Below, piece after piece: positions 8,757 through 19,167 of a stretch of 64,000 nucleotides of DNA (its first letter is position 1; each line of letters opens with the position of its first letter). The position numbers were made by a program, and so were the translations under genes. The notes below the pieces were generated by a model. It worked only from the letters and a program-made list of their open reading frames with translations, had not been told where the DNA came from and searched no databases. The DNA lies in assembly GCA_902619595.1 (NCBI GenBank), contig CACNFE010000003.1, positions 25,493 through 89,492 on the forward strand, read 5' to 3'. Source of the DNA: an uncultured Pelagibacteraceae bacterium (GTDB lineage Bacteria > Pseudomonadota > Alphaproteobacteria > Pelagibacterales > Pelagibacteraceae).

Positions 8757-9443
8757 ATGAAATTTACCAGTACTTTAATTAAAGGCAAATTAATCAAGCG
8801 ATATAAAAGATTTTTTGCTGATATAAAAGTAAATAATTCAACTGTAACAGCACACTGTCCAAATACAGGATCGATGCTAGGATTATTGGATAATAACAAC
8901 GAGGCCTGGATAAGTAAGGCAGATGACCCTAATAGAAAGTTAAAATTTACACTCGAGATAATTAATTCAAAAAAATTATTAATTGGGGTTAATACACATC
9001 GTGCTAATCGAATTGTAGAACACGCTTTAAGAAATAGATTAATTCAAGAATTTAAATCAGTTAAAAATATTAAACCAGAGTTTAAATTTTCTAAGGATAC
9101 AAGATTTGATTTCCTTTGCGATGATAAAATTTTAGAGGTTAAAAATGTTACTTTTACAAGAGAAAAAAGTTTAGCAGAGTTCCCTGATGCTGTTACCTCA
9201 AGAGGAAGCAAACATTTAGTAAAATTGATAGATTCTATGAGGAAAAATTACGTGCCATACGTCTTATTTTTAACTCAAATTCAAGGTATAAATAACTTTA
9301 GAATAGCTAAAGATATTGATGATAATTACTATCAAAATTATTTAAAAGCTAAAAAAGCTGGAGTGAAATTTTTAGCTTATAGATGTCATTTAAGTTCTAG
9401 AGAAATAAAAATTGAAAAAAAAATTAAAATAATTGATGAATAA
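8757..9443 (+). CDS. sfsA: Sugar fermentation stimulation protein homolog SfsA
   Basis: KRYKRFFADI, VTAHCPNTGSMLGL, FPDAVTSRGSKHL motifs. Confidence 0.92.
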   Translation: MKFTSTLIKGKLIKRYKRFFADIKVNNSTVTAHCPNTGSMLGLLDNNNEAWISKADDPNRKLKFTLEIINSKKLLIGVNTHRANRIVEHALRNRLIQEFKSVKNIKPEFKFSKDTRFDFLCDDKILEVKNVTFTREKSLAEFPDAVTSRGSKHLVKLIDSMRKNYVPYVLFLTQIQGINNFRIAKDIDDNYYQNYLKAKKAGVKFLAYRCHLSSREIKIEKKIKIIDE

Positions 9444-10209
9444 TTATTCTGAGAAATTTGAAAAAATGAGAGTTGCTGGAAAGCTAGCTGCTGACTGTTT
9501 AGATATGATTACAGATCATATTAAACCTGGCATAACTACAAATAAGATTGATAATTTATCTTACGAGTTTATAAGAGACAATGGAGGATACTCTGCCCCA
9601 CTATATTATAGAGGATTTGAAAGATCTTTGTGCACATCATTGAATCACGTTATCTGCCATGGTATCCCTTCAAATAGAGAGCTTGAAGAAAACGATATCT
9701 TAAATATTGATGTTACAACAATAGTAAATGATTATCATGGGGATACTAGCAGGATGTTTACTGTTGGTGAAATTTCTGTAAAAGCAAAAAATTTGATAGA
9801 TGCTACTTATGACTCACTAATGAATGCAACAAAAATTCTTAAGCCAGGTATAAAATTAGGAGACATTGGATACGAAATCCAATCCTACGTTGAGGCTAAA
9901 GGCTTTAGTGTTGTAAGAGATTTTTGTGGACATGGAATTAGTAATATATTTCACGAACCACCAAATGTTCTGCATTATGGAAAAAAAAATACTGGAAAAG
10001 AATTACAACCTGGGATGACATTTACAATTGAGCCTATGATAAATTCAGGAAAATATGATGCCAAAGTTCTTAAAGACGGATGGACAGCTGTCACAAAAGA
10101 TAAATCTTTATCTGCACAATTTGAACATACTGTGGGAATAACCGAAAATGGTTATGAAATTTTCACAGAATCTGTTAAAGGTTATAAAAAGCCCCCATAT
10201 AATAAATGA
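9433..10209 (+). CDS. map: Methionine aminopeptidase, type I
   Basis: NHVICHGIP, NIDVT, GHGISNIFHEPPNV, FTIEPM. Confidence 0.95.
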   Translation: MMNNYSEKFEKMRVAGKLAADCLDMITDHIKPGITTNKIDNLSYEFIRDNGGYSAPLYYRGFERSLCTSLNHVICHGIPSNRELEENDILNIDVTTIVNDYHGDTSRMFTVGEISVKAKNLIDATYDSLMNATKILKPGIKLGDIGYEIQSYVEAKGFSVVRDFCGHGISNIFHEPPNVLHYGKKNTGKELQPGMTFTIEPMINSGKYDAKVLKDGWTAVTKDKSLSAQFEHTVGITENGYEIFTESVKGYKKPPYNK

Positions 10210-11498
10210 TATCAAGATATTCAAGAAAAGAGCTAGTAAACATTTGGTCTGAGGAAAATAAGTATAAGATTTGGTTAGATGTTGAAATTGCTGCGGCGCA
10301 GGCAATGGAAAAATATAAAATGATTCCTAAAGGTGTCTCATCTGTTGTTAAAAGAAAAGGAAAAATTAATGTAAAAAGGATTCATCAAATCGAATCAAAG
10401 GTTAAACATGATGTAATCGCATTTTTAACATCAATTACAGAAAAGGCTGGTTACAATGCTCGATACTTACATCAAGGCATGACCTCATCTGATGTATTAG
10501 ATACTAGTTTAAACATTCAGTTAGTTCAATCTGGAAAAATATTATTAAGTGATATTGATAGAATTTTATCTGTACTTAAAAAAAAAGCCCTTAAATATAA
10601 ATTTACTCCATGCATAGGAAGAAGCCACGGTATACATGCTGAACCGATTACTTTTGGTTTGAAGTTAGCTTCTTATTATGAAGAGTTCAAAAGAAACAAA
10701 AAACGTCTACAAAGTGCAATTCATGAAGTCTCTACATGTGCAATCTCCGGTGCTGTTGGAACATTTGCCAATATTGATCCTAGGGTTGAGGTATATGTCT
10801 CCAAAAAACTAAAACTAAGACCTGAACCAATTTCAACACAAGTTATTCCAAGAGATAGACATGCATATTATTTTTCAATACTAGGTATAATTGCTGGTTC
10901 TATTGAGAGAATTGCTACAGAAATAAGACATTTGCAAAGATCTGAAGTTTATGAATTACAAGAATATTTTTCAAAAGATCAGAAAGGGTCTTCAGCTATG
11001 CCACATAAAAAAAATCCAATTTTAAGTGAAAATTTAACAGGTCTTGCAAGAATTGTTAGAAGTCATGTAACTCCAGCATTAGAAAATATTGCACTTTGGC
11101 ATGAAAGAGATATTTCTCATTCAAGTGTTGAAAGAAGCATTGGTCCAGACTCAAATATAACTTTAGATTTTGCGTTAGTCAGATTGTCTAATCTTTTGGA
11201 TAATATGATTGTTTATCCAAAAAAAATGATAAAAAATTTAAATTTAACTAATGGTGTTGTTTTTTCACAAGAAGTAATGCTAGAGCTTACAAAAGTTGGC
11301 CTTACAAGAGAAAAGGCATATAAAATGGTACAAAAACACGCAAAGGTAAGCATCTCTAAGAATATAAATTTAATTGATTTGTTAAAAAAAGATAGATTAA
11401 TTTGCTCAAAAATCCCAAATAAAAAAATGGATAGTATTTTTAAATATTCAAAGCATCTTAAAAATATAAGTTATATTTTTAAAAGAGTTTTTAAATAA
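10206..11498 (+). CDS. purB: Adenylosuccinate lyase
   Basis: GMTSSDVLDT, GRSHGIHAEP, GSSAMPHKKNPI signatures. Confidence 0.95.
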   Translation: MISRYSRKELVNIWSEENKYKIWLDVEIAAAQAMEKYKMIPKGVSSVVKRKGKINVKRIHQIESKVKHDVIAFLTSITEKAGYNARYLHQGMTSSDVLDTSLNIQLVQSGKILLSDIDRILSVLKKKALKYKFTPCIGRSHGIHAEPITFGLKLASYYEEFKRNKKRLQSAIHEVSTCAISGAVGTFANIDPRVEVYVSKKLKLRPEPISTQVIPRDRHAYYFSILGIIAGSIERIATEIRHLQRSEVYELQEYFSKDQKGSSAMPHKKNPILSENLTGLARIVRSHVTPALENIALWHERDISHSSVERSIGPDSNITLDFALVRLSNLLDNMIVYPKKMIKNLNLTNGVVFSQEVMLELTKVGLTREKAYKMVQKHAKVSISKNINLIDLLKKDRLICSKIPNKKMDSIFKYSKHLKNISYIFKRVFK

Positions 11499-12280
11499 TG
11501 AAAAAAGGAAAAAAATTATACGAGGGTAAAGCTAAAATTATTTATGCTTGTGCTGAAAAGAATTTAGTTATTCAACATTTTAAAGATGATGCAACAGCAT
11601 TTAATAATCAAAAAAAATCTGTAATAGATGGTAAAGGGATTTTAAATAATAGAATCTCCGAACATATACTCACTTGCTTAGGCCAAGCTGGTATTAAAAA
11701 TCATTTGGTTAAACGTATCAATATGAGAGAACAATTAATTAAATATGTGAGTATAATTCCAATAGAGTTTATAGTAAGAAATATTGCAACAGGTTCACTA
11801 ACAAAGAGGCTTGGGATCGAGGAAGGGACTGTATTAGATAACACTTTAATAGAGTATTGTTTAAAAGATGATAAGCTAGGCGATCCACTTATATCAAAGG
11901 AGCATATTTTAACTTTTAAATGGGCCACCAAAAAAGAAATTGAAAAAATTGATAAGCAATTAAATAGAATTAATGATTTTCTTGTTGGAATGTTTAGGGG
12001 TGTAGGAATTAAGTTGGTAGATTTTAAAGTTGAATTTGGGAGATTAAAAAATAGTAATGAGGTTATTTTGGCAGACGAAATAAGTCCTGATACTTGTAGG
12101 CTTTGGGATATGACTACCGAAAAAAAATTAGATAAAGATAGATTTAGAAATAATTTAGGTAATTTAGTTGAAGCTTATCAAGATGTGGCAAGAAGACTTG
12201 GTATTCTTCATGAGCAATCAAATATAAGACCAATAAAGTTTCCAAGACCAAAAGCCGTAAAATTAAAAAAAAATAAATGA
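11498..12280 (+). CDS. purC: SAICAR synthase
   Basis: LYEGKAKIIYA, VRNIATGSL, ADEISPDTCRLWD. Confidence 0.95.
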   Translation: MKKGKKLYEGKAKIIYACAEKNLVIQHFKDDATAFNNQKKSVIDGKGILNNRISEHILTCLGQAGIKNHLVKRINMREQLIKYVSIIPIEFIVRNIATGSLTKRLGIEEGTVLDNTLIEYCLKDDKLGDPLISKEHILTFKWATKKEIEKIDKQLNRINDFLVGMFRGVGIKLVDFKVEFGRLKNSNEVILADEISPDTCRLWDMTTEKKLDKDRFRNNLGNLVEAYQDVARRLGILHEQSNIRPIKFPRPKAVKLKKNK

Positions 12281-12510
12281 AAATTAAAGTCGTTGTAACT
12301 TTAAAAAATGGAGTTTTAGATCCTCAAGGTAAAGCGATTCAACAAACCCTAAACGGTATGGGTTATTCGAATATTGAAGGTGTTAGACAAGGTAAATATT
12401 TTGATTTAGAAATTGCTGAAAAAGATGAGGCTAAAGCTAAAGCTGCAGCTGAAGAAATGTGCAAAAAGTTATTAGCAAACCTAGTAATTGAGGATTTTAA
12501 AATTTTATAA
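12277..12510 (+). CDS. purS: FGAM synthase subunit PurS
   Basis: VTLKNGVLDPQGKAIQQTLNGMGY; between purC and purQ. Confidence 0.95.
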   Translation: MKIKVVVTLKNGVLDPQGKAIQQTLNGMGYSNIEGVRQGKYFDLEIAEKDEAKAKAAAEEMCKKLLANLVIEDFKIL

Positions 12511-12516
12511 ATAATA

Positions 12517-13203
12517 ATGAAATCTTCTGTAATCATATTTCCGGGCTCTAATTGTGATAGAGACATGGATGTAGCCCTAAAAAAATTTGGTTTTAAAAAT
12601 ACGATGGTATGGCACAACGATGATAAACTTCCAAAAAGCGATTTAATAGTTCTTCCAGGAGGCTTTTCATATGGTGATTATTTAAGGTGTGGGAGTATAG
12701 CTGGTAAAAGTAAAATTATTAATTCTGTGATTGATTTTGCAAAAACAGGTGGATTAGTTTTGGGAATTTGTAATGGCTTTCAAATATTAACTGAAACTGG
12801 ACTATTGCCTGGTGTCCTACTACAAAATAAAAATATTGAGTTTATTTGTAAAAACGTGTTCGTTAAAATAAATGATAAGAATAATAAATATTTCAATAAA
12901 ATTAATAAAGAAATTCTTGAGCTTCATATCGCTCACAATGAAGGAAACTACTTTTGTTCAGACGATGAGTTAAGGGAACTTGAAAATAATAATCAAATTG
13001 CTGCTTACTATTGTGATGAAAAAGGTAATTGTGATGATAGATCAAATCCTAATGGGGCACTTAAAAATATAGCAGGAATATTAAATAAAGAAAAAAATGT
13101 TTTAGGAATGATGCCTCATCCTGAGAGAATGATTGATAAATATCTTTCTGGTGAGGATGGATCAATTTTTTTTAAAAACTTATTAAATAATTTAAAGATA
13201 TGA
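12517..13203 (+). CDS. purQ: FGAM synthase subunit PurQ (glutamine amidotransferase)
   Basis: VLPGGFSYGDYLRCG, GICNGFQ, MMPHPER. Confidence 0.95.
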   Translation: MKSSVIIFPGSNCDRDMDVALKKFGFKNTMVWHNDDKLPKSDLIVLPGGFSYGDYLRCGSIAGKSKIINSVIDFAKTGGLVLGICNGFQILTETGLLPGVLLQNKNIEFICKNVFVKINDKNNKYFNKINKEILELHIAHNEGNYFCSDDELRELENNNQIAAYYCDEKGNCDDRSNPNGALKNIAGILNKEKNVLGMMPHPERMIDKYLSGEDGSIFFKNLLNNLKI

Positions 13204-15392
13204 CTGTTAACGAAAAAGTTGCAATCGATCACGGATTAAAAAAAGATGAATACAAAAAAATTTGTGATCTTCTTAAAAGAACACCAAACTTAACTGAATT
13301 AGCAATCTTTTCAGCGATGTGGAATGAACATTGTTCATACAAATCATCAAGAAAGCATCTTAAAAATTTACACACAAAAGGAAAAAAAGTTATTCAAGGT
13401 CCAGGTGAAAACGCTGGTGTAATAGATATTGGTGATGATGATGCAATAGTATTTAAGATAGAAAGTCATAATCATCCATCATTTATAGAGCCATATCAAG
13501 GTGCTGCCACAGGAGTTGGTGGTATAATGAGAGACGTTTTTACTATGGGTGCAAGACCTATTGCAAATTTAAATTCAATACATTTTGGTTCACCACAACA
13601 CAAAAAAACAAAAAATTTACTAAGAGGAGTTGTAAAAGGGATTGGTGGTTATGGAAATTGTATTGGAGTTCCAACTATTGCTGGCCAAACAAGTTTCGAC
13701 GAGTCATATAATGGAAATATTTTAGTAAATGCAATGACCCTAGGTCTTGTAAATAAGAAAAAAATTTTTTATTCAAAAGCAGCTGGAATTAATAAACCAG
13801 TTATTTATGTTGGATCAAAAACTGGTAGAGACGGAATACATGGTGCTAGTATGGCATCAGCAGTTTTTGATGAGAAAATTGAGGAAAAAAAACCAACAGT
13901 TCAGGTTGGAGATCCCTTTACTGAAAAACTTTTATTGGAGGCCTGCCTTGAATTGATGGCTGACGATTCTATAATTTCAATTCAAGATATGGGTGCTGCT
14001 GGATTGACATCCTCAAGTGTAGAGATGGCATCAAAAGGAAAGCTTGGTATAGAATTAAATCTAAATATGGTTCCTTGTAGGGAAGAAAAAATGAGTCCGT
14101 ACGAAATTATGTTGTCAGAGAGTCAAGAAAGGATGCTTATAGTTCTTGAAAACGGAAAGGAAGAAAAGGCTAAAAAAATTTTTGATAAATGGGATCTTGA
14201 TTTTGCTATAATAGGAAAAACTACAAAGTCAAAAAAAATTGAGTTATATTTTGATGATAAAAAAGTTTGTGACATACCAGTAGACTTTTTAGCTGAGAAT
14301 GCTCCTGTATATGATAGAAAATGGAAAAAAATAAAACTTCCACAAAATATTAAATTTAAAAAGCAAGAGTTTAAGTCTTTAAAGATTGAGAATTGTTTAA
14401 AAAAATTATTATCGCATCCAAATATATGTGACAAACAATGGATTTGGGATCAATACGATCATACAGTGATGGGAGATACTATTCAAAAACCAGGAGGAGA
14501 CTCTGGTGTTGTAAGAATTCATGGAACATCAAAGGCCGTCGCTGCATCAGTAGACTCATCAGCTTTATACTGTTTTGCTCATCCCTTATCAGGAGGAAAA
14601 CAGATTGTATGTGAAAGTTGGAGGAATTTAATTTCAGTTGGTGCTGAACCTATCGCGATTACAAATTGTTTAAATTTTGGAAACCCAGAAAAAGAAAAGA
14701 ATATGGGAGAGTTTGTTGAATGCGTTCAAGGCATATCTGAAGCGTGTAAATATTTAGATTTCCCAGTTGTTTCTGGAAATGTATCTTTTTACAATGAAAC
14801 CAAAGATAAGGGCATCAAACCTACGCCATCAATTGGCGGTGTAGGTATTATAAAAGATTATAAAAATATGATTTCAATGAATCTAAAAAATAAAGGAAAT
14901 ATTGTTTTAGTTATTGGAAAAACCATTGGTCACTTAGAGCAAAGTATTTTTGCTAGAGAAATTTTATCTGAAAAAAAAGGTCCTCCTCCAGAGGTAAATT
15001 TATTTAATGAAAAAAATAATGGATTGACTGTACTTAAATTAATAAATGAAAAAATAATTGAGTCATGTCATGATGTTTCTTTAGGTGGTATCATAGTTGC
15101 TATCTCTAAAATGTGTATAAAAAGTAAGAAAGGTATTAAATTAAATCAGCTTAAAGGATTAATAAATAAATTTAATTATTTTTTTGGTGAGGATCAAGCA
15201 AGATACCTAATAGAGATACGAAAAGAAAACTTAAATAAAGTTGATAAACTTCTTAAAGAAAATTCAGTGCATTATGATGAATTAGGATATGTAATTGATG
15301 ATAATATTGAATTTTCTGATGAGATTAAATTGTCAGTTGACGAGATAGAAAAGACCTATAAAAGTTGGCTAAGAAAGTATATGGTAAATTAA
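13200..15392 (+). CDS. purL: FGAM synthase subunit PurL (small type)
   Basis: 730 aa; MWNEHCSYKSSR, GPGENAG, KIESHNHPS, GAAGL. Confidence 0.95.
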   Translation: MTVNEKVAIDHGLKKDEYKKICDLLKRTPNLTELAIFSAMWNEHCSYKSSRKHLKNLHTKGKKVIQGPGENAGVIDIGDDDAIVFKIESHNHPSFIEPYQGAATGVGGIMRDVFTMGARPIANLNSIHFGSPQHKKTKNLLRGVVKGIGGYGNCIGVPTIAGQTSFDESYNGNILVNAMTLGLVNKKKIFYSKAAGINKPVIYVGSKTGRDGIHGASMASAVFDEKIEEKKPTVQVGDPFTEKLLLEACLELMADDSIISIQDMGAAGLTSSSVEMASKGKLGIELNLNMVPCREEKMSPYEIMLSESQERMLIVLENGKEEKAKKIFDKWDLDFAIIGKTTKSKKIELYFDDKKVCDIPVDFLAENAPVYDRKWKKIKLPQNIKFKKQEFKSLKIENCLKKLLSHPNICDKQWIWDQYDHTVMGDTIQKPGGDSGVVRIHGTSKAVAASVDSSALYCFAHPLSGGKQIVCESWRNLISVGAEPIAITNCLNFGNPEKEKNMGEFVECVQGISEACKYLDFPVVSGNVSFYNETKDKGIKPTPSIGGVGIIKDYKNMISMNLKNKGNIVLVIGKTIGHLEQSIFAREILSEKKGPPPEVNLFNEKNNGLTVLKLINEKIIESCHDVSLGGIIVAISKMCIKSKKGIKLNQLKGLINKFNYFFGEDQARYLIEIRKENLNKVDKLLKENSVHYDELGYVIDDNIEFSDEIKLSVDEIEKTYKSWLRKYMVN

Positions 15393-15637
15393 TGGCTATG
15401 CAATTAAAAGAAATTGAAGTTCTTATAAAAGAATCTTTTCCTGATGCTATAATAGAAATTCAAGATTTAGCTGGTGATGGTAATCACTATTCAGCGACTG
15501 TTATTTCGTCGAAATTTGTTGGAAAAACTAAAATTCAACAACATAAAATGGTATATGACTCATTAAGAGGTAAAATGGGTAATGAGTTGCATGCTCTCGC
15601 ACTAAAAACTAAGGAGAAAGATGGATCAGCAAGTTAA
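15392..15637 (+). CDS. BolA-family protein
   Basis: FPDAIIEIQDLAGDGNHYSATVISSKF and HALALKT; likely start is the ATG at 15392 overlapping the purL stop. Confidence 0.9.
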   Translation: MAMQLKEIEVLIKESFPDAIIEIQDLAGDGNHYSATVISSKFVGKTKIQQHKMVYDSLRGKMGNELHALALKTKEKDGSAS

Positions 15638-15947
15638 AGAAAAAATTGAAAAAGAAATATCAAATAACGAAGTTTGTTTATTTATGAAAGGTACACCAGA
15701 AGTGCCTGAATGCGGTTTCTCCATGGCTGTTGTAAATATTTTAAAATTACTAGAAGTTAATTATAAAGGAGTGAATGTTTTAGCAGATCAATCTATTCGT
15801 GAGGGAATAAAGATATATAGTGAGTGGCCTACTATACCACAATTGTATGTAAATAAAGAATTTATAGGTGGTTGTGATATTGTAAAAGAAATGTTCGAGT
15901 CTGGAGAATTAAAAAATCTTTTAAAGTCAAAAAATTTAATTAAATGA
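15621..15947 (+). CDS. grxD: Monothiol glutaredoxin (Grx4 type)
   Basis: FMKGTPEVPECGFSMAVV, EWPTIPQLYVNKEFIGGCDI. Confidence 0.95.
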   Translation: MDQQVKEKIEKEISNNEVCLFMKGTPEVPECGFSMAVVNILKLLEVNYKGVNVLADQSIREGIKIYSEWPTIPQLYVNKEFIGGCDIVKEMFESGELKNLLKSKNLIK

Positions 15948-16207
15948 GACAGTACATATACAAAACTATAATAGCCGTAGTTGCTTTAATTATAGTTTTT
16001 GAGTTTACCATTGGTAAAACAATTAATAAGTTTAATCAAAAAGCTGAAATAATTTTTACTAAAGAAGGAAGAAAAAATATGGTTAATTCGGTGAAAATTG
16101 AGATGCAAAAAGCAATTGATAAGGAAAATTATTTAACTGAAGATGAAAGAGTATTGATAAACAGGTTTATTTCAAAAATTAGAAATGAACTTAGATCAGT
16201 TAAATGA
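15944..16207 (+). CDS. Hypothetical protein, single N-terminal TM
   Basis: 87-aa ORF with 4-nt overlaps on both sides. Confidence 0.6.
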   Translation: MRQYIYKTIIAVVALIIVFEFTIGKTINKFNQKAEIIFTKEGRKNMVNSVKIEMQKAIDKENYLTEDERVLINRFISKIRNELRSVK

Positions 16208-16902
16208 TCAACATAGTAAAAAAAGTATATAGAAAAATTCATATAATTCAAAATATCTTCATTAAAAATAAATTTTTAATAAACAAAAAAAGTTATGCTA
16301 TGGAGGGTGAAGATCTTGAAATAGTAAAAATCTTAAAAAATATCAAAGATGGTTTTTATGTTGATGCTGGTGGCTATCATCCATTAGATAGAAATAATAC
16401 TTATATTTTATATAAAAAAAATTGGAGAGGAATTAATATTGATTTAAGTGAATTTTCAATAGATTTATTTAATTTTATAAGACCTGAAGATATAAATGTA
16501 AACGTAGCTGTTAAAAATAGTGATGACAAGGCTGTATTTTATTATCAAAAAAAACTAAGTCAATTAACAACAATTAAGAAAGAAATTGCAAACCAAAGAA
16601 TGCAAGGCCATATAAAAGAAATGGAAATTAAATCTAATAAACTAACAACTATTATTAACAATACTAAATATAAAAACAGAAAAATTGATTTTTTAAATAT
16701 AGATTTAGAAGGTGCGGATTTTGAAGCACTCCAATCTTTAGATTTTAATATTTATCGGCCTAAACTAATTTGTGTTGAAATTTATGATGAGGATATTGAA
16801 AAATCTAATATAAATCTTTTTCTCAAAGATTTAGAATATACAAGAAAATGGTCAGCTACATTTAGTCATTTGTATACCGATAATTTAACTGATTTTAACT
16901 AA
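16204..16902 (+). CDS. FkbM-family methyltransferase
   Basis: GFYVDAGGYHPLDRNNTYILYKKNWRGINIDLSE, DFLNIDLEGADFEAL. Confidence 0.85.
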   Translation: MINIVKKVYRKIHIIQNIFIKNKFLINKKSYAMEGEDLEIVKILKNIKDGFYVDAGGYHPLDRNNTYILYKKNWRGINIDLSEFSIDLFNFIRPEDINVNVAVKNSDDKAVFYYQKKLSQLTTIKKEIANQRMQGHIKEMEIKSNKLTTIINNTKYKNRKIDFLNIDLEGADFEALQSLDFNIYRPKLICVEIYDEDIEKSNINLFLKDLEYTRKWSATFSHLYTDNLTDFN

Positions 16903-16903
16903 G

Positions 16904-18487
16904 CTAAGTACATTCCAGCAATTTACCAGTAATAAATTTTTTTTTATGAAAAAGAAGTTTAAAACCAGTTTCAGATATAGTTTTACACTTATATGGCATA
17001 CTTTTTTTTAAATTCCTCACATGTTGAACAGCTAAAAATGGTCTTTTGTAATTAGTATCGATCAATTGCCATTGAGCAAAACAATTAAACTTATTCTTAT
17101 CAAGAAAAGGTTTCACAGAATGAAGTGGACTAACTAGTATACACTTCGAATCACTATCAATCACAGATATTTTTTTTGCCAGTTCTTTTCCACTAATACC
17201 TTGATACTCTAGCTCAAATTTCGAAGTTAAATCAAGAGCTCTGGATGGAAGATTAAACCATACATACTGATATGGATGGATCTTAATATTTTCAAATATA
17301 AAAATTGATATTGATACAAAACACAAGGTATAAAAAAAATTTTTTGAAAAACTATAAAGAGAAACTGCTCCTATTATAAAAAATAAAGGTATTAAAAACA
17401 TTATATGTCTTAGTTCATCGTAAAGAGTGACATTTCTAAAAATTAAAATAAGAGGAATTAAAATTGATGTTGCTAAAGTTGTTCCAAAAAAAACATTTTT
17501 TTTATCACTGGTAAATATTTTTTTTTCGGTAAATGGAATTAAAAAAATTCCAAGTAAAATTAAAAAAGGTAATTTTACTGATAGCCAAATAGGTATATAT
17601 GTTGGGGGTAAATCTTTTGCATACATGCAGGTGCCAAGAGTATTTGTACAAACATCGTTATAAAACCTACCCATTTCTTGAATTGCTGTAATCAGCAACA
17701 AGGGGTTTAACCAATACAAAGGATAAAAAATATAAATAAATAAAAGTACAAAGAAAATAAAAATTAAAATTTTAAAATAGAATTGTTTTAAAAATTTAAT
17801 AAAATTTATATTTGTTGTAGTTAAATATATTATTAAACTAATTAGATATTGAGCCAATATCAATATTCCAGTTACTCTTATTGAAAGTAGAAATGCAGTA
17901 GATATCGCTAAAAATATAATTCTCTTGCTAGCGATATTATTTTTTTCTATTAAGTTTTCAAAAACATTAAAGCTTATGTACGTGCAAAAAATCCAAGCTG
18001 ACATGAAAGGTATATCTTTTGGACTAAAAAGTGATTGACCAAACAAATATGGATATAAAAGATATATTAAAGTACCAAAATAACAAAACTCATCATTATT
18101 AATAATTTTTTTTAATATTAAATAAAGACAAATACCAGATCCAAAAAAAAATAAAAATACAACCAAATGTTTTGAAACTAGCTTAGATCCAAAACCATCT
18201 ATATCTTCATTTTTAATTATTTTTTTTAAAAAAAATTGAATTGGTTGAGAAATGAATTGAAAACCTATTCCATAATATTTATCTTTATAATTTTCCAAAC
18301 CCTCATCTAACTTTTCGTTAGAGATAATATGATTTTTGATATTTTTTGACAAAGCAACGTTGTATTTCCAATTTTCCTCCTCGTGCCATTCATCATGTGA
18401 GATACCAACATTTAAAGAGGTAATGCTTCCAACAATCAAAAATATTAAAAGAAATAAATAGAAAATTCTACTCTTTAGATTTGTCAT
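16904..18487 (-). CDS. Multi-pass membrane glycosyltransferase (GT39/PMT-like)
   Basis: 527 aa, ~10 TM; GISHDEWHEEENW acidic first-loop motif. Confidence 0.65.
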   Translation of the reverse strand: MTNLKSRIFYLFLLIFLIVGSITSLNVGISHDEWHEEENWKYNVALSKNIKNHIISNEKLDEGLENYKDKYYGIGFQFISQPIQFFLKKIIKNEDIDGFGSKLVSKHLVVFLFFFGSGICLYLILKKIINNDEFCYFGTLIYLLYPYLFGQSLFSPKDIPFMSAWIFCTYISFNVFENLIEKNNIASKRIIFLAISTAFLLSIRVTGILILAQYLISLIIYLTTTNINFIKFLKQFYFKILIFIFFVLLFIYIFYPLYWLNPLLLITAIQEMGRFYNDVCTNTLGTCMYAKDLPPTYIPIWLSVKLPFLILLGIFLIPFTEKKIFTSDKKNVFFGTTLATSILIPLILIFRNVTLYDELRHIMFLIPLFFIIGAVSLYSFSKNFFYTLCFVSISIFIFENIKIHPYQYVWFNLPSRALDLTSKFELEYQGISGKELAKKISVIDSDSKCILVSPLHSVKPFLDKNKFNCFAQWQLIDTNYKRPFLAVQHVRNLKKSMPYKCKTISETGFKLLFHKKKFITGKLLECT

Positions 18488-18521
18488 TTAAAAATTTTAG
18501 TATTTGTAATAAATCTATATT

Positions 18522-19139
18522 TTATCTAGAATAATATTCAATAACTAGATTTGGTTCCATAACAACTGGATATGGCACTTCTTCGAACTTTGGAACTCTT
18601 ACGAATTTTAATTTTTTATTTTTTTCATCGACTTGTAAATATTCAGGTACTTCTCTTTCTTTATTTGCCAACGCTACATCTATAAAAGCTAATTGTTTTG
18701 ATTTATCCCTTATCTCAATACTGTCCTCTTCTTTTACCTGATAACTAGCGATATTTACTTTTTTTCCATTAACCATTATATGTCCGTGGTTAATCAACTG
18801 TCTTGCTGAAAAAATTGTAGTTGCTAATTTTGCTCTATAAACTATTGCATCTAATCTTCTTTCAAGAAGACCTATTAAATTTTCAGCTGTATCTCCTTTT
18901 TTCTTAATAGCTTTTTTATAAACATTTCTGAATTGTCTTTCATTCATGTTCCCATAATAAGATTTTAACTTTTGTTTTGCTTGAAGTTGAACGCCGTAAT
19001 CTGAAGGTTTTGCTGATTTTGTTTGACCGTGTTGTCCGGGCGGATAACCTCTGGTATTAAAAGGGCTTTTTGGTCTTCCCCATAAATTTACTTTAAGCCT
19101 TCTGTCAACTTTATGTTTTGAGTTTAATCTTTTTGTCAT
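18522..19139 (-). CDS. rpsD: 30S ribosomal protein S4
   Basis: S4 domain [43 protein letters not shown]. Confidence 0.97.
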   Translation of the reverse strand: MTKRLNSKHKVDRRLKVNLWGRPKSPFNTRGYPPGQHGQTKSAKPSDYGVQLQAKQKLKSYYGNMNERQFRNVYKKAIKKKGDTAENLIGLLERRLDAIVYRAKLATTIFSARQLINHGHIMVNGKKVNIASYQVKEEDSIEIRDKSKQLAFIDVALANKEREVPEYLQVDEKNKKLKFVRVPKFEEVPYPVVMEPNLVIEYYSR

Positions 19140-19167
19140 TTAATTAGTGGCTTTATAAACTTACTCA

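Noticed and set aside
10108-10305. 65-aa antisense ORF across map/purB junction
   Set aside because: Both overlapped genes are well supported core genes.
14123-14434. 103-aa antisense ORF in purL
   Set aside because: purL frame is unambiguous; antisense open frame is by chance.
15365-15391. Upstream start of the bolA ORF overlapping purL
   Set aside because: The ATG at 15392, overlapping the purL stop, fits BolA length and the local 1-4 nt overlap style better.
13200-15392. Possible truncation of PurL (730 aa versus ~1300 aa in E. coli)
   Set aside because: Separate purS and purQ are present, so this is the normal small PurL of the PurSQL type.
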